12,853 nucleotides of DNA from JAJPJX01 sp964568355 (GTDB lineage: Bacteria > Acidobacteriota > Terriglobia > Bryobacterales > Bryobacteraceae): the NCBI GenBank assembly GCA_964568355.1, contig CAZMRK010000819.1, positions 1 to 12,853 on the forward strand, given 5' to 3'. A program made the position numbers and the translations under genes. Shown one piece after another: positions 1-9,039 of this stretch (position 1 is the first letter of the stretch; the number at the start of each line of letters is the position of its first letter). The notes under the pieces are model-generated. The model saw only the letters and a list, made by a program, of their open reading frames with translations. It was not told the origin of the DNA and made no database searches.

Positions 1-744
1 GTAAAGGCCGCGCCGTGCCTCTTCGCCCCGCCGGATTTCCTGCGCCTGCCAGTTGTTCACCAGCGGATAGCGCAGGTCGCCGAACGTGGTGGCATTCAAG
101 TCCACTTCCAGGCGCTCCTGGGCCGGACGCATCAGCGAGCAGTGGAACGGTGCGCTAACCGGCAGAATCACCGCGCGCCGGGCCCCGGCGGCCTTGGCCA
201 ATGCGACCACCCGATTCACCGCCCCGGCATGTCCGGCGATCACTACCTGGTCCGGAGAATTGAGATTGGCCGCGCTGACCACCTCGCCCTGCGCCCCCTC
301 TTCCAGCAGGCCGGCCAGTTTGTCTTCCGGAAGCCGTAGCAGGGCCGCCATGGCGCCGACGCCGGCCGGGACGGCTTCCTGCATATACTGCCCGCGGCGG
401 CGTACCAGGCGCACCGCGTCGCCGAAAGCCAGGCTTCCCGTGGCGACCAGGGCCGAGTATTCGCCCAAGCTGTGCCCCGCCACATAGTCCGGGTGGAATC
501 CCAACTCCTCCAGAACCACGGCCGCCGCTGTCGAAACGGTCACCAGCGCGGGCTGCGTATTCTCGGTGCGCTTCAGGTCCTCCTCCGGCCCTTCAAAGCA
601 CAGCCGCGAAATCGGGAACCCCAGGGCCTGATCGGCGCCTTCAAAGATCTTCCGCACAGCGGGATAAGTCTCCGCCAGAGACTTCCCCATGCCGGCAAAC
701 TGCGATCCCTGCCCGGGAAAGAGGAAAGCTGCTTTCGTTGTCAA
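1..744 (-). CDS. fabD: Malonyl-CoA:ACP transacylase FabD, 3' end cut off by the window
   Basis: Cytosolic enzyme that moves malonyl from CoA to acyl carrier protein, supplying the elongation unit for type II fatty acid synthesis. The 248 visible codons give the family signature from the first residues: FPGQGSQ at 9-15 (oxyanion Gln12), the nucleophile elbow GHSLGE with Ser92, Arg117 in RRRGQYMQEA (it pairs with the malonyl carboxylate), AANLNSPDQVVIAG at 158-171, and His201 in APFHCSLM. Ser92, Arg117 and His201 carry the same numbers as in E. coli FabD. The start is TTG at 744: no in-frame ATG lies close upstream, and M-T-T-K-A-A-F-L-F-P-G-Q aligns with known FabD N-termini. About 60 C-terminal residues lie beyond the left edge. 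The gene starts 29 nt after the VWA gene stop and has its own perfect -10 box. The identification is near certain; the start is likely. Confidence 0.96.
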   Translation of the reverse strand, partial: MTTKAAFLFPGQGSQFAGMGKSLAETYPAVRKIFEGADQALGFPISRLCFEGPEEDLKRTENTQPALVTVSTAAAVVLEELGFHPDYVAGHSLGEYSALVATGSLAFGDAVRLVRRRGQYMQEAVPAGVGAMAALLRLPEDKLAGLLEEGAQGEVVSAANLNSPDQVVIAGHAGAVNRVVALAKAAGARRAVILPVSAPFHCSLMRPAQERLEVDLNATTFGDLRYPLVNNWQAQEIRRGEEARRGLY

Positions 745-750
745 ACCACG

Positions 751-756
751 ATTATA
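751..756 (-). promoter_or_regulatory. TATAAT -10 box placing the start site at the fabD TTG codon
   Basis: On the minus strand this hexamer is a perfect TATAAT. Six bases (CGTGGT) separate it from the TTG start codon, so normal spacing puts +1 on the first base of the codon, giving a leaderless transcript. No Shine-Dalgarno precedes the TTG, which fits. The -35 region is poor (ATTAAA or CATTAA at 16-17 bp). The box could be chance, or fabD could be read only from upstream promoters. Confidence 0.4.
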
Positions 757-773
757 ACCACCGAACGGCCGCT

Positions 774-2009
774 TTAATGGATGGTTCGCGTCTTTCGGTT
801 CATGTAATCCATGAGAAGATACTGCCCAAGTGTATAAGGGGTCGTGAAATAGGCTTTACCCCGGCAGATCTCGGTCACCTTTTGGACAAAATTCACCAAA
901 CCGTAATCGCTGGCCAGCATGAAGGTGTTGATCAGAATGCCCTGCTTCTTGCAGCGGTTCACTTCCTCCAGCGTGCGGCTGATGACCAGCGGATCGAGCC
1001 CAAAGGCGTTCTTGTACATGCGGCCGTCTTCGAGAGTCAGGCAGCTAGGTTTGCCATCGGTGATCATGATGATCTGGCGCATGTCCTTCCGCTCTTGGTT
1101 CAACAGGCGCTGGGCCAGGATCAACCCGTCCCGGGTATTGGTGTAGTAAGGACCCACCTGCACCCGGGCAAGCTGGCTGATGGCCAGTTCCTCGGCCGAA
1201 TCGTGAAAGAGCACGCAGCGCAGGCTATCTCCGGGATATTGCGTTCGGATCAGGTGGGCCAGCGCCAACGCCACTTTTTTTGCCGGCGTAAACCGGTCCT
1301 CGCCGTAGAGGATCATGCTGTGGCTGCAATCCAGCATGAGGACAGTCGCGCAGGAGCTTTGGTATTCGCACTGGTGCACGTGCAGGTCCGAGTACTCCAG
1401 ATTGACTGGAACCTTGGCGCCCTCCCGCCGGATCGCCGAAAAGAGCGTTTCGCTGATGTTGAGGTTGAGCGTATCCCCAAACTCGTAAGCCTTGGACGCG
1501 CCGGAAGCCTCGATGCCGGTGGCCAGATCGCGTGTATCATGCCGGCCGAAGCTGGACTTGCCGAGCGAGCCCAGCAGGTCTTTCAACGTCTTGTACCCCA
1601 GGAAATCGAGGGATTTGTCGGTGACCTCGAACTTGACTTTGCTATCCGGCGCCTGGCCGGTGCCGGAGGAAGGCGGCCGCTCCCCGGAAGGCTGTTCGAT
1701 GCTGATCTGCCCCTCGTCGACCATCTTCTGCACCAGACGATCGAGCAACTGGTCCATCTGCTCGGGCGAAAGCTGCTGCAGGCGCTCCATCATCTCCTGC
1801 AAGTGCTCCTGGTCGAACAACTGACCCTGTTCGAGCGCGTGCTGGATAGCTTTCTTGAGATCTTCCAGCGTGTGCTGGTTCATCTCGTTGAAGCGCATGT
1901 ACTGATTATCGAAGCCGCTTTCCAGCAGGAAATCGGAAAGCGCCTGCAACAGATCTTCCGCGTCAATGCCGAAGTCTTCGCCGGTGAAGCGCGAATACTT
2001 GATCTTCAT
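774..2009 (-). CDS. VWA-domain protein, partner of the adjacent AAA+ ATPase
   Basis: A 411-residue cytosolic protein with no signal peptide or membrane segment. Residues 1-100 are helical and Glu/Gln-rich, with a probable coiled coil around 45-100 (many Q, E, L, M). A Pro/Ser/Gly linker (about 105-122) follows, then a conserved middle part. The C-terminal VWA domain (about 218-400) has a complete MIDAS: D227-x-S229-x-S231 in MLDCSHSM, Thr near 290 in YYTNT, and Asp318 in MITDG, so it should bind Mg2+. It starts at ATG with AGGAG six bases upstream and lies 18 nt after the ATPase stop, which argues for co-expression. By analogy with MoxR-VWA and BchI-BchD pairs, the VWA protein probably docks a client and links it to the ATPase motor. 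The client is unknown, and nothing nearby points to chlorophyll synthesis or gas vesicles. Confidence 0.9.
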   Translation of the reverse strand: MKIKYSRFTGEDFGIDAEDLLQALSDFLLESGFDNQYMRFNEMNQHTLEDLKKAIQHALEQGQLFDQEHLQEMMERLQQLSPEQMDQLLDRLVQKMVDEGQISIEQPSGERPPSSGTGQAPDSKVKFEVTDKSLDFLGYKTLKDLLGSLGKSSFGRHDTRDLATGIEASGASKAYEFGDTLNLNISETLFSAIRREGAKVPVNLEYSDLHVHQCEYQSSCATVLMLDCSHSMILYGEDRFTPAKKVALALAHLIRTQYPGDSLRCVLFHDSAEELAISQLARVQVGPYYTNTRDGLILAQRLLNQERKDMRQIIMITDGKPSCLTLEDGRMYKNAFGLDPLVISRTLEEVNRCKKQGILINTFMLASDYGLVNFVQKVTEICRGKAYFTTPYTLGQYLLMDYMNRKTRTIH

Positions 2010-2015
2010 ACCGGA

Positions 2016-2020
2016 CTCCT
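2016..2020 (-). promoter_or_regulatory. Shine-Dalgarno AGGAG of the VWA gene
   Basis: AGGAG on the minus strand lies six bases before the ATG at 2009, inside the 18-nt gap after the ATPase stop. It confirms that start and independent ribosome entry within a shared transcript. Confidence 0.75.
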
Positions 2021-2027
2021 GAGTGCG

Positions 2028-3524
2028 TCAGTTGTATTGCCGCCGGAAGTTCGGACGCTGCCCCTCTTCCTTCCCCGAACTTTCGCGCTTGCGTTCCTCG
2101 GCCGTGTACCCGCGCTCTTCACTGCGGCTGATGCGGCGATGGGCATACAGTCCTTCCAGCACGAATTCGCCGCAGGACGCCCGGAGCGCGTCAGGCTCAT
2201 TCGCTCCCAGACCAAGCGTTTTCACCTTCTCCAGAAGCCCCTGAATCATGTTGAGCTGCCGGACCATCTCCTCGCAGGATGTCATTTCGTCGAGCTTCAG
2301 CGAGCCGCCCAGATCGAACCACTGCACGATCTGCGCCACGTTGGTCCCTTCGAAGTACTTGTCGTAGATTTTCCCCACAGCCACACGGATCAGCTCGCGC
2401 GCCACCGTGTCGCCCCCCTTCAGCTCCCCCTCGTATTCCAGCTCCAGCTTGCCCGTAATCGAGGGCAGCGCCGCGTAGATATCCAGCACACGCGGAACGG
2501 CCACCGGCTCCCGGGTCATGAACGCGCGCCGCTCCGCGCTGGAGACGACGTTCTCCATCACCGAGATAGGCAGGCGCTGTGAGACGCCGGAGCGCTTGTC
2601 CACGCGCTTGTCTTCGCGAGCCTGAAAAGCCAACTGCTCCACAATCTCTCGAATGAAATCCGGGATGCGTAGTTCCACCGTCGATTTACGGTGCAGCCAG
2701 GCCTCCTGCTCGGTAATCGCCAGCCCCTGATCGAGCGAGGTCGGATAGTGCGTGCGAATCTCGCTGCCGATGCGGTCTTTGAGCGGCGTGATGATCTTTC
2801 CCCGAGCGGTGTAATCCTCCGGGTTGGCGGTGAACACCAGTAGCAGGTCGAGCGGCAGACGGACCGGGTAGCCTTTGATCTGCACATCTCCTTCCTGCAT
2901 GATGTTGAATAATCCCACTTGAATCTTTCCGGCCAGATCGGGAAGCTCGTTTACCGCGAAGATGCCCCGATTGGCGCGCGGCAGCAGACCGTAATGCACG
3001 GTCAGTTCATCGGAGATGTCCTGCCCGCGGCGCGCGGCCTTGATGGGATCGATGTCGCCGATCATATCGGCGATGGTCACATCCGGCGTGGCGAGTTTTT
3101 CAACATATCGATGCTCCGGTCCCAGATAGGCAATCGGCGTTTCGTCGCCCTGCTCCTGAATCAGGTTCCGGCATCTCCGGCAGATCGGCCGGTACGGGTT
3201 GTCGTGGATCTCGCAGCCATCCACGTAGGGTACGGCTTCATCGAGCAGCGAGGTCAGCATGCGGATGAGCCTGGTCTTCGCCTGCCCCCGCAGCCCCAGC
3301 AAAATAAAGTTGTGGCGTGAGAGGATGGCATTGACCACCTGCGGCACCACGCTGTCTTCGTATCCAATAATGCCCGGAAACAGCGCTTCACCGCGTTGAA
3401 TTTTGCAAATGAGATTGCTGCGAAGTTCGTCTTTGACGGATCGTTCCGCGATCCGATCTTCAGACAGCGCGCTCTTGCGAAGAGCACCCAGAGTGCGGGG
3501 TAAATCCCAGGTGGCTTTGGTCAA
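2028..3524 (-). CDS. MoxR / magnesium-chelatase-subunit-I-like AAA+ ATPase
   Basis: A 498-residue cytosolic AAA+ ATPase of the MoxR/BchI group. In order: Walker A GLRGQAKT at 77-84 (Ala before Lys, as in many MoxR proteins); a Cys/His cluster C104, H107, C115, C118 that looks like a metal-binding knuckle; Walker B IFAVNELPDL with N192-E193 in place of the usual Asp-Glu; a pre-sensor beta-hairpin region after it; sensor 1 Asn234 in FTANPEDY; an arginine-finger candidate Arg251 in PLKDRIGSEIRTHYP; and sensor 2 Arg317 in GVSQR. The charged tail (465-498) looks disordered. From memory, related 'magnesium chelatase' proteins of other phyla also have N-E, so the change is probably a family trait. 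The start is TTG, supported by AAGGGGGG five bases upstream. It pairs with the downstream VWA gene. The role is likely client remodelling or maturation; the substrate is unknown. Confidence 0.93.
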   Translation of the reverse strand: MTKATWDLPRTLGALRKSALSEDRIAERSVKDELRSNLICKIQRGEALFPGIIGYEDSVVPQVVNAILSRHNFILLGLRGQAKTRLIRMLTSLLDEAVPYVDGCEIHDNPYRPICRRCRNLIQEQGDETPIAYLGPEHRYVEKLATPDVTIADMIGDIDPIKAARRGQDISDELTVHYGLLPRANRGIFAVNELPDLAGKIQVGLFNIMQEGDVQIKGYPVRLPLDLLLVFTANPEDYTARGKIITPLKDRIGSEIRTHYPTSLDQGLAITEQEAWLHRKSTVELRIPDFIREIVEQLAFQAREDKRVDKRSGVSQRLPISVMENVVSSAERRAFMTREPVAVPRVLDIYAALPSITGKLELEYEGELKGGDTVARELIRVAVGKIYDKYFEGTNVAQIVQWFDLGGSLKLDEMTSCEEMVRQLNMIQGLLEKVKTLGLGANEPDALRASCGEFVLEGLYAHRRISRSEERGYTAEERKRESSGKEEGQRPNFRRQYN

Positions 3525-3529
3525 CTGAA

Positions 3530-3537
3530 CCCCCCTT
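3530..3537 (-). promoter_or_regulatory. Shine-Dalgarno AAGGGGGG deciding the ATPase TTG start
   Basis: A purine run on the minus strand five bases before TTG at 3524. No ATG gives as good a match to the family N-terminus, so this site is the main support for the TTG start. Confidence 0.65.
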
Positions 3538-3543
3538 CCGCCG

Positions 3544-3549
3544 ATTGTA
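3544..3549 (-). promoter_or_regulatory. Extended -10 promoter (TGCTACAAT) for the AAA+/VWA genes
   Basis: On the minus strand TGC precedes TACAAT, an extended -10 element with one mismatch to TATAAT. Standard spacing puts the transcript start near 3537, at the edge of the Shine-Dalgarno, giving a 5' leader of about 13 nt. A TTTACA upstream is 23 bp from the -10 and so is not a good -35. It lies in the 72-nt gap after the secreted-protein gene, the widest gap in the minus-strand cluster, and suggests the ATPase/VWA pair has its own promoter. Confidence 0.42.
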
Positions 3550-3596
3550 GCAGAGCCAACCCGAAGCGCGACTGTAAAAGTTAGAGCACGGCGCGT

Positions 3597-4223
3597 TTAG
3601 GGGCCTGCGGGACGGTTGACCTCCAGATTGAACTCGAACGTGTCGGTGTTCGTTCGTACCACCACGTGGCCTTCTCCCAGCGGTTTGCCTGCGGTCTCGA
3701 AAAAAATGGCTCCGTCGGTCGATTGTCCCGTGCTTAGCTTGGTATCGACAAAAGCGATGGCCGAAGCTGCCGCCGCGGCCTTTAGCTTGGTCGAGGAGAC
3801 CTCTGCCAGAGCCGCTTGCCGCCGGGTCTCGTAGCCGTTGGTCGACTTCATTTTCGAGATGCCGTAGAGAGCCGCCTCATAGGCCGAGACCAGCTTGATC
3901 ACATCATTCCGGCCGCCTTTTTCGATCAGCAACTGGACGACCTCGCGCGCCGGCCACGCGCGCAGAACCGTGCCGTCGGCTCGCACGAAATTGAAATCCA
4001 CGGGCCGGATCGTGTAAGGTCCCGGCGAGCCGTTGGAGACGGCCACTTGTAAAATCGCGAAGTCGCGGACGTGCGAAGGCAGGCGGGCGTACATGACCGT
4101 CATCCCTCTTTTGGTGAGGGTCTGGTACTTCAGTCCGTTCGACTCGAATTCGATGACCTGGGCGAAAGCGAGGCAACCTAGTCCCACCAATAGCGCCGCT
4201 CCCCGGCCCAGCCGTAAGTTCAT
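3597..4223 (-). CDS. Secreted or periplasmic protein of unknown function
   Basis: A 208-residue protein whose family I do not recognise. A Sec signal peptide is clear: MNLRLGR, a hydrophobic core (about 8-19), and an A-F-A site giving cleavage after residue 21. Cys17 lies in GLGC and is not a convincing lipobox. The mature part starts with beta-like segments (IEFESNGLKYQTLTKRGMTV, then ILQVAVSNGSPGPYTIRPVDF). An Ala/Lys-rich helical stretch (about 110-155) follows, then a beta-rich end with GHVVVRTNTDTFEFNLEV. The middle section resembles uncharacterised acidobacterial exported proteins in style only. The start ATG has GGAGG only one base upstream, an unusually short spacing, and an in-frame TAA just before rules out a longer form. 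It lies 42 nt after the phosphodiesterase stop and 72 nt before the ATPase start. No catalytic motif was seen. Confidence 0.85.
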   Translation of the reverse strand: MNLRLGRGAALLVGLGCLAFAQVIEFESNGLKYQTLTKRGMTVMYARLPSHVRDFAILQVAVSNGSPGPYTIRPVDFNFVRADGTVLRAWPAREVVQLLIEKGGRNDVIKLVSAYEAALYGISKMKSTNGYETRRQAALAEVSSTKLKAAAAASAIAFVDTKLSTGQSTDGAIFFETAGKPLGEGHVVVRTNTDTFEFNLEVNRPAGP

Positions 4224-4246
4224 GCCTCCATCTTACGCTAGATAGT

Positions 4247-4260
4247 CGCCGCACACGGCG
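4247..4260 (-). other. Small GC-rich stem-loop between the phosphodiesterase and secreted-protein genes
   Basis: Perfect 5-bp inverted repeat CGCCG/CGGCG around a TGTG loop, inside the 42-nt gap. No T-run follows on the minus strand, so it is not a classical terminator. It could slow 3' decay of the upstream message or be chance in GC-rich DNA. Confidence 0.3.
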
Positions 4261-4265
4261 CGCGA

Positions 4266-6054
4266 TTAAAAGAGCTTGCGCCCGGTCATTCCCGGACCTC
4301 TCTCCACACCGAACAGGGCCAGGATCGAGACCGTCAGGTCTTTCAGCTCCGGATCGGACACCCGGACCGGGCGGCTGCTGAAGAGGACACCGGGTACGGC
4401 AGCGGCATCGATGCAATGATCGCCGATCCAGGCGTCCTGGTTGTCTTCAAAAATCACGGGTGGGGCTTCCCCCAGCGCCGTTTGCCAGGAGACGCGATAT
4501 CCCGGGCTGTAGCCCACGATCATGTCCGGCGGAGAGCCCGGCGTGCCTTCCGGCGTCAGAGCGACGCTCGTCACGACCCGATTTCCGTTGGCCGGATCCC
4601 GCCAGGCAAGTAGTTGCTCGCGCAATTCGGCGAGCAGGTCCCGGCGCTCCTGCCCCTTCGCGTTCACGTACAGTCCGTTCAACCCCAGGGCATAGGCTTT
4701 CTTGGTTTGCCAGAGCCCCTTTGTCCATAGCCAGGCATTCAGGTGGACCATGCGGTCAAAGGTGGTGAACCCATGGTCGGACATGACGATCACCTCGGCA
4801 TCCCCGGCTCGCCGGAGCACCTCGCCAATGGAGGCGTCGACGGCCCGATAGATCTCCAGCAGCTCTGGTTCGTGTTTTCCCCACAAAACATGAGAATTCT
4901 GGTCGATGGCGGAAAAGTAGAAGAACAGTAGCCCACCCTGGTAATGCGCCAGCGAGTAGCGCAATAGCCGGCGTTCTTCGGCGAGCACTTCATGGCTCTG
5001 CGAGAGGAACTCCGGAAGATCGAACACTCCCTGCCGGAGGGCGGAGGTGTCTTCTGCGATCCCCTGGGTATAGAACGGCCCGATCTGACGCGCTACTTCG
5101 CGGCTGTACCCCGCCGGCTCGGAGACCGGCAGCTCGGGCGCGCGCGGGTCCACGTTCACCGGAGAAACGTAGACCTGAAGTTCCGGGTGTAGCTGGCGGG
5201 CGTAGATCCGGATCATCCCCCTCGCCGTGGCAAGACCACGAATCAACGGGAACTGGACGGAGAGCCAATCCGACCACTCACCCTGTTTCACGACGGCGAT
5301 CGTGTCGCCGGCGGTGATCCGCGCGACCGGCTCGCCCGGATCCACATCCAGCGTCACCGAAACGAACGTAGGCCGGCCGTCTTTGCGCAGCGAGTTCGGC
5401 GGCCCCTCGATCTCGAGGACTGCCCGGTTCGACTCCAGCGGGCGCAGCGCCACGATCCGTCCGCCCGCCACATCCCGGGACTCTTCGCCCGGATCGTCGG
5501 TGAAATAGGTGAAGGTCCCGAAAGTTCCGCGCAGGTCCGGAACGCCCATCCCCGCCAGAGCCACGCCGGCCCGGATGGGCGGGTAATTGGTGGGCATCCG
5601 GATCACGGTCACCGGAACATCCTGCTCGGCAAGAAGCTCCCAGAAGGCCCTCCCTTTGCGAAGGCTTTCGACCCGGGCCTTCGAAAGCGGGAGCCGGTAA
5701 GGTCCCAGAGGTAGAGTGAAGCGCGGCTCTTCGGTTCGGCTGATGGAGGAGAACGGCTGCAACGTTCGAGGATCCCGATGGACAAAGTCGAAAATACCGT
5801 GGACGGCCGGATCGGTCCCTGTAATAAAAGTCGACCAAGCCACTGGACTTTGCGGCGGCGTGGTGGTTCCTAGTTTGGTGAAGTGCAGCCTTCGGAGATG
5901 CGGGAGATCCTCTCGATGGCGATCGACAAACTGGGGATCCATCCCATCGACCCCCAGGACGATGACCTTTTTTCCGGTAACGGAGGGGTGGCTGCCACAA
6001 CCCCCCGCGGCGCACAAAAACGCTGCCAAAAAGCAGCGTGATACGGCGCCGATT

Positions 6055-6074
<20 letters not shown>
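4266..6074 (-). CDS. Lipoprotein phosphodiesterase / nucleotide-pyrophosphatase-like enzyme, alkaline phosphatase superfamily
   Basis: A type I phosphodiesterase/nucleotide pyrophosphatase-like hydrolase, expected to use two metal ions. Numbering from the chosen TTG (602 aa): Asp43 in GVDGMD (metal); nucleophile candidate Thr82 in WSTFITG followed by HGIFDF; Asp391 and His395 in SAIDQNSH; Asp433-His434 in MSDHGF; and His553 in GDHCID. Together these cover the usual metal ligands. A basic n-region, a short hydrophobic core and A-G-G-C with Cys26 suggest a lipoprotein anchored in an envelope membrane. A long insertion (about 180-360) between the nucleophile and the second metal site is probably a substrate cap. 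The open frame reaches another TTG at 6131, 77 nt inside the oxidoreductase gene; the TTG at 6074 gives a normal signal peptide and a 20-nt overlap. Substrate unknown: nucleotide, phospholipid, phosphonate or sulfate ester are all possible. Confidence 0.88.
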
Positions 6075-7362
<1,288 letters not shown>

Positions 7363-7369
7363 GAGAACT

Positions 7370-7377
7370 ATCCGGAT
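7370..7377. promoter_or_regulatory. ATCCGGAT palindrome over the oxidoreductase start site
   Basis: A perfect 8-bp palindrome about 8-15 bases before the oxidoreductase ATG, covering the predicted start of transcription. CCGGATC recurs at 7423-7429 and a CCGGGAT variant follows at 7433-7439, all in the 90-nt divergent region. It could be an operator, but short GC-rich words repeat easily by chance. Confidence 0.25.
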
Positions 7378-7380
7378 CGG

Positions 7381-7386
7381 ATTATA
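7381..7386 (-). promoter_or_regulatory. TATAAT -10 box of the oxidoreductase promoter
   Basis: Perfect TATAAT on the minus strand, preceded directly by TG. Predicted +1 is near 7374, leaving a 5' leader of about 12 nt before ATG 7362. The -35 region is not recognisable. The position, in the divergent gap immediately before the first gene of the minus-strand run, supports a real promoter. Confidence 0.55.
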
Positions 7387-7452
7387 CAGGTATTTCAGTG
7401 GGAGTGGGCGGCCAGACGGTAACCGGATCTGACCGGGATTCATCCAAAACTA

Positions 7453-8958
7453 ATGGGAGTGATGGGGGAACAGTTTAAACGGTCCATAGCGATCTTCCTG
7501 CTCGCGAGCTTTCCAGCCGCCGCGGCGGCGCCGGCACCCGAAGCCCCGGTGGACCAGTTCCAGCAGCCGGGAAGCCAGGAACCCGGCCCCCCGCAGCTTA
7601 GCAAAAAAGACATCGAACTGCTCGACGATATCTCGCGCCGGTCGTTTAAGTACTTCTGGGAACAGACCAACCTGCGAACGGGCCTGGTGCTGGACCGGGC
7701 GGAGACCGGACGCAGCCAAAATGGAAAAGCCTCCAAGCCACCACAACAGGAAGGTGTCGCGAGCATTGCCGCCACCGGCTTCGGTCTGACGGCGATTTGT
7801 ATCGCGGCGGACCATCGATGGATCGGGCCGGAGCTGGCGCGAGAGCGGGTCACCACCGCGCTGCGATACTTCGCGTACTCGGCGCCGCAGCAGCACGGCT
7901 GGTTCTACCATTTTCTGGATCCCGAAACTGGAAAGCGCGCGTGGCAGAGTGAGGTTTCTTCCATTGATACGGCGCTCCTGCTGGCGGGAATTCTGACGGC
8001 TCGCCAGTATTTTCGCAATGATCCCGAGATCTCCCAACTAGCCACGCTGATCTACGACCGGGTGGATTTCCCCTGGATGATGGACGGCAGCCAACGATAC
8101 TTCTCCCATGGATGGACGCCGGAGGCCGGATTTCTGCGGTATCGCTGGAACACTTACAGCGAGCTGTTGATCCTCTATGTGCTGGGTATTGGATCACCGA
8201 CACACCCGATTTCGCCGCAGACCTGGGACGCATGGAAGCTGCCGTTCGTGGATACGGGCAACTACACCTATGTAGGCGGAGGTCCGCTGTTCATTCATCA
8301 GTATTCGCTGGCCTGGCTGGATCTGCGGGATCGTTTCCCTTCCTCGCAGCCGCCGGTGAATTCGACCGTCATCCACCTGGATTCGCTGTTGCCGCAGCGC
8401 AACTATCGTTTGAACTACTACGCCAATTCGATCGCGGCGACACGGGCTCAGCAAGAGGTCTTCAGCAAGCGGCTGGCCCAGGAATATTCCGGGTACTCAA
8501 AGAACGTCTGGGGGGTTACCGCTTCAGACAGCACGAAGGGTTACACGGACTGGGGCTCCTCCGCCACGAACCCGCGCATTGACGGAACGGTGGTTCCGAG
8601 CGCGGCTGCCGGCTCGCTGATGCTCACGCCGGACATCTGCATTCCAGCCGTGCGAACAATGCTGGTGAAGTTCGGCGATAAGATTTACAGCCGCTACGGA
8701 TTCGCAGACGCATTTAACCCCACCACCGGATGGGTGAGCCGCTATGTGATCGGAATTGACGTGGGCATCACATTACTGAGCGCGGAAAACCTCCGAACGG
8801 GAAGCGTTTGGCAATGGTTCATGAGCAACGCCGAACCCGAGCGCGCGCTGGACCTGGTGGGCCTGATCAACATCCGCCATCCTCTGCAAAACTACCAAAT
8901 CCCTCTGGTTCCTTCTCGAAAAGACATGGTGATCCACCTGGAGCCGGAAACGAAATAA
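7453..8958 (+). CDS. Secreted PF10091 'glucoamylase' family glycosidase, GH144-like
   Basis: A 501-residue exported (alpha/alpha)6-barrel-type glycosidase. A Sec signal peptide (basic KR at 9-10, hydrophobic core to about 21, an A-A-A-A-A run) is followed by a Pro/Gln-rich linker (22-50). The catalytic domain (about 52-485) shows the family landmarks: FKYFWEQTNLRTGLVLDR (65-82), ASIAATGFGLTA (103-114), GWFYHFLDPETG (149-160), SEVSSIDTALLLAG (166-179), RWNTYSELLILY (231-242), GPLFIHQYSLAW (277-288), WGVTASDS (353-360), DGTVVPSAAAGS (377-388) and GIDVGITLLSAENLRTG (434-450). Glu167, Asp172 and Glu237 are acidic candidates for the active site. Characterised members include endo-beta-1,2-glucanases, so a cyclic or linear beta-1,2-glucan is a plausible substrate; this is inferred, not shown. 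The start may instead be the ATG at 7462. It is divergent from the oxidoreductase, and the receptor gene follows after 81 nt. Confidence 0.92.
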   Translation: MGVMGEQFKRSIAIFLLASFPAAAAAPAPEAPVDQFQQPGSQEPGPPQLSKKDIELLDDISRRSFKYFWEQTNLRTGLVLDRAETGRSQNGKASKPPQQEGVASIAATGFGLTAICIAADHRWIGPELARERVTTALRYFAYSAPQQHGWFYHFLDPETGKRAWQSEVSSIDTALLLAGILTARQYFRNDPEISQLATLIYDRVDFPWMMDGSQRYFSHGWTPEAGFLRYRWNTYSELLILYVLGIGSPTHPISPQTWDAWKLPFVDTGNYTYVGGGPLFIHQYSLAWLDLRDRFPSSQPPVNSTVIHLDSLLPQRNYRLNYYANSIAATRAQQEVFSKRLAQEYSGYSKNVWGVTASDSTKGYTDWGSSATNPRIDGTVVPSAAAGSLMLTPDICIPAVRTMLVKFGDKIYSRYGFADAFNPTTGWVSRYVIGIDVGITLLSAENLRTGSVWQWFMSNAEPERALDLVGLINIRHPLQNYQIPLVPSRKDMVIHLEPETK

Positions 8959-9039
8959 GCCGGTTCTGTTCGCGGCGGCACACTGCACCTTTCCGGAGCT
9001 GTGACATTGGCAGATCCGGTGCTACGCAGGGTGCAGCCT

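Noticed and set aside
243..485. 80-codon minus-strand ATG frame over fabD
   Set aside because: It is a shifted frame of fabD; the true frame starts with TTG and carries the catalytic Ser, Arg and His.
738..2582. 614-codon open frame on the plus strand, antisense to the VWA and ATPase genes
   Set aside because: Its protein is rich in His, Leu, Arg and Gln with no domain, and it lies opposite two genes with intact catalytic motifs. Long antisense frames are common in GC-rich codon usage.
4161..4223. Lipoprotein signal in the 208-residue secreted protein
   Set aside because: GLGC has Gly at the -3 position and the A-F-A site further on fits ordinary signal peptidase cleavage better.
4247..4260. 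Intrinsic terminator after the phosphodiesterase gene
   Set aside because: The 5-bp stem has no following T-run, so it is listed only as a stem-loop.
5278..6015. 245-codon minus-strand frame inside the phosphodiesterase gene
   Set aside because: Arg/Gly/Pro/Ser-rich out-of-frame reading of the same DNA; the main frame has all the metal-site motifs.
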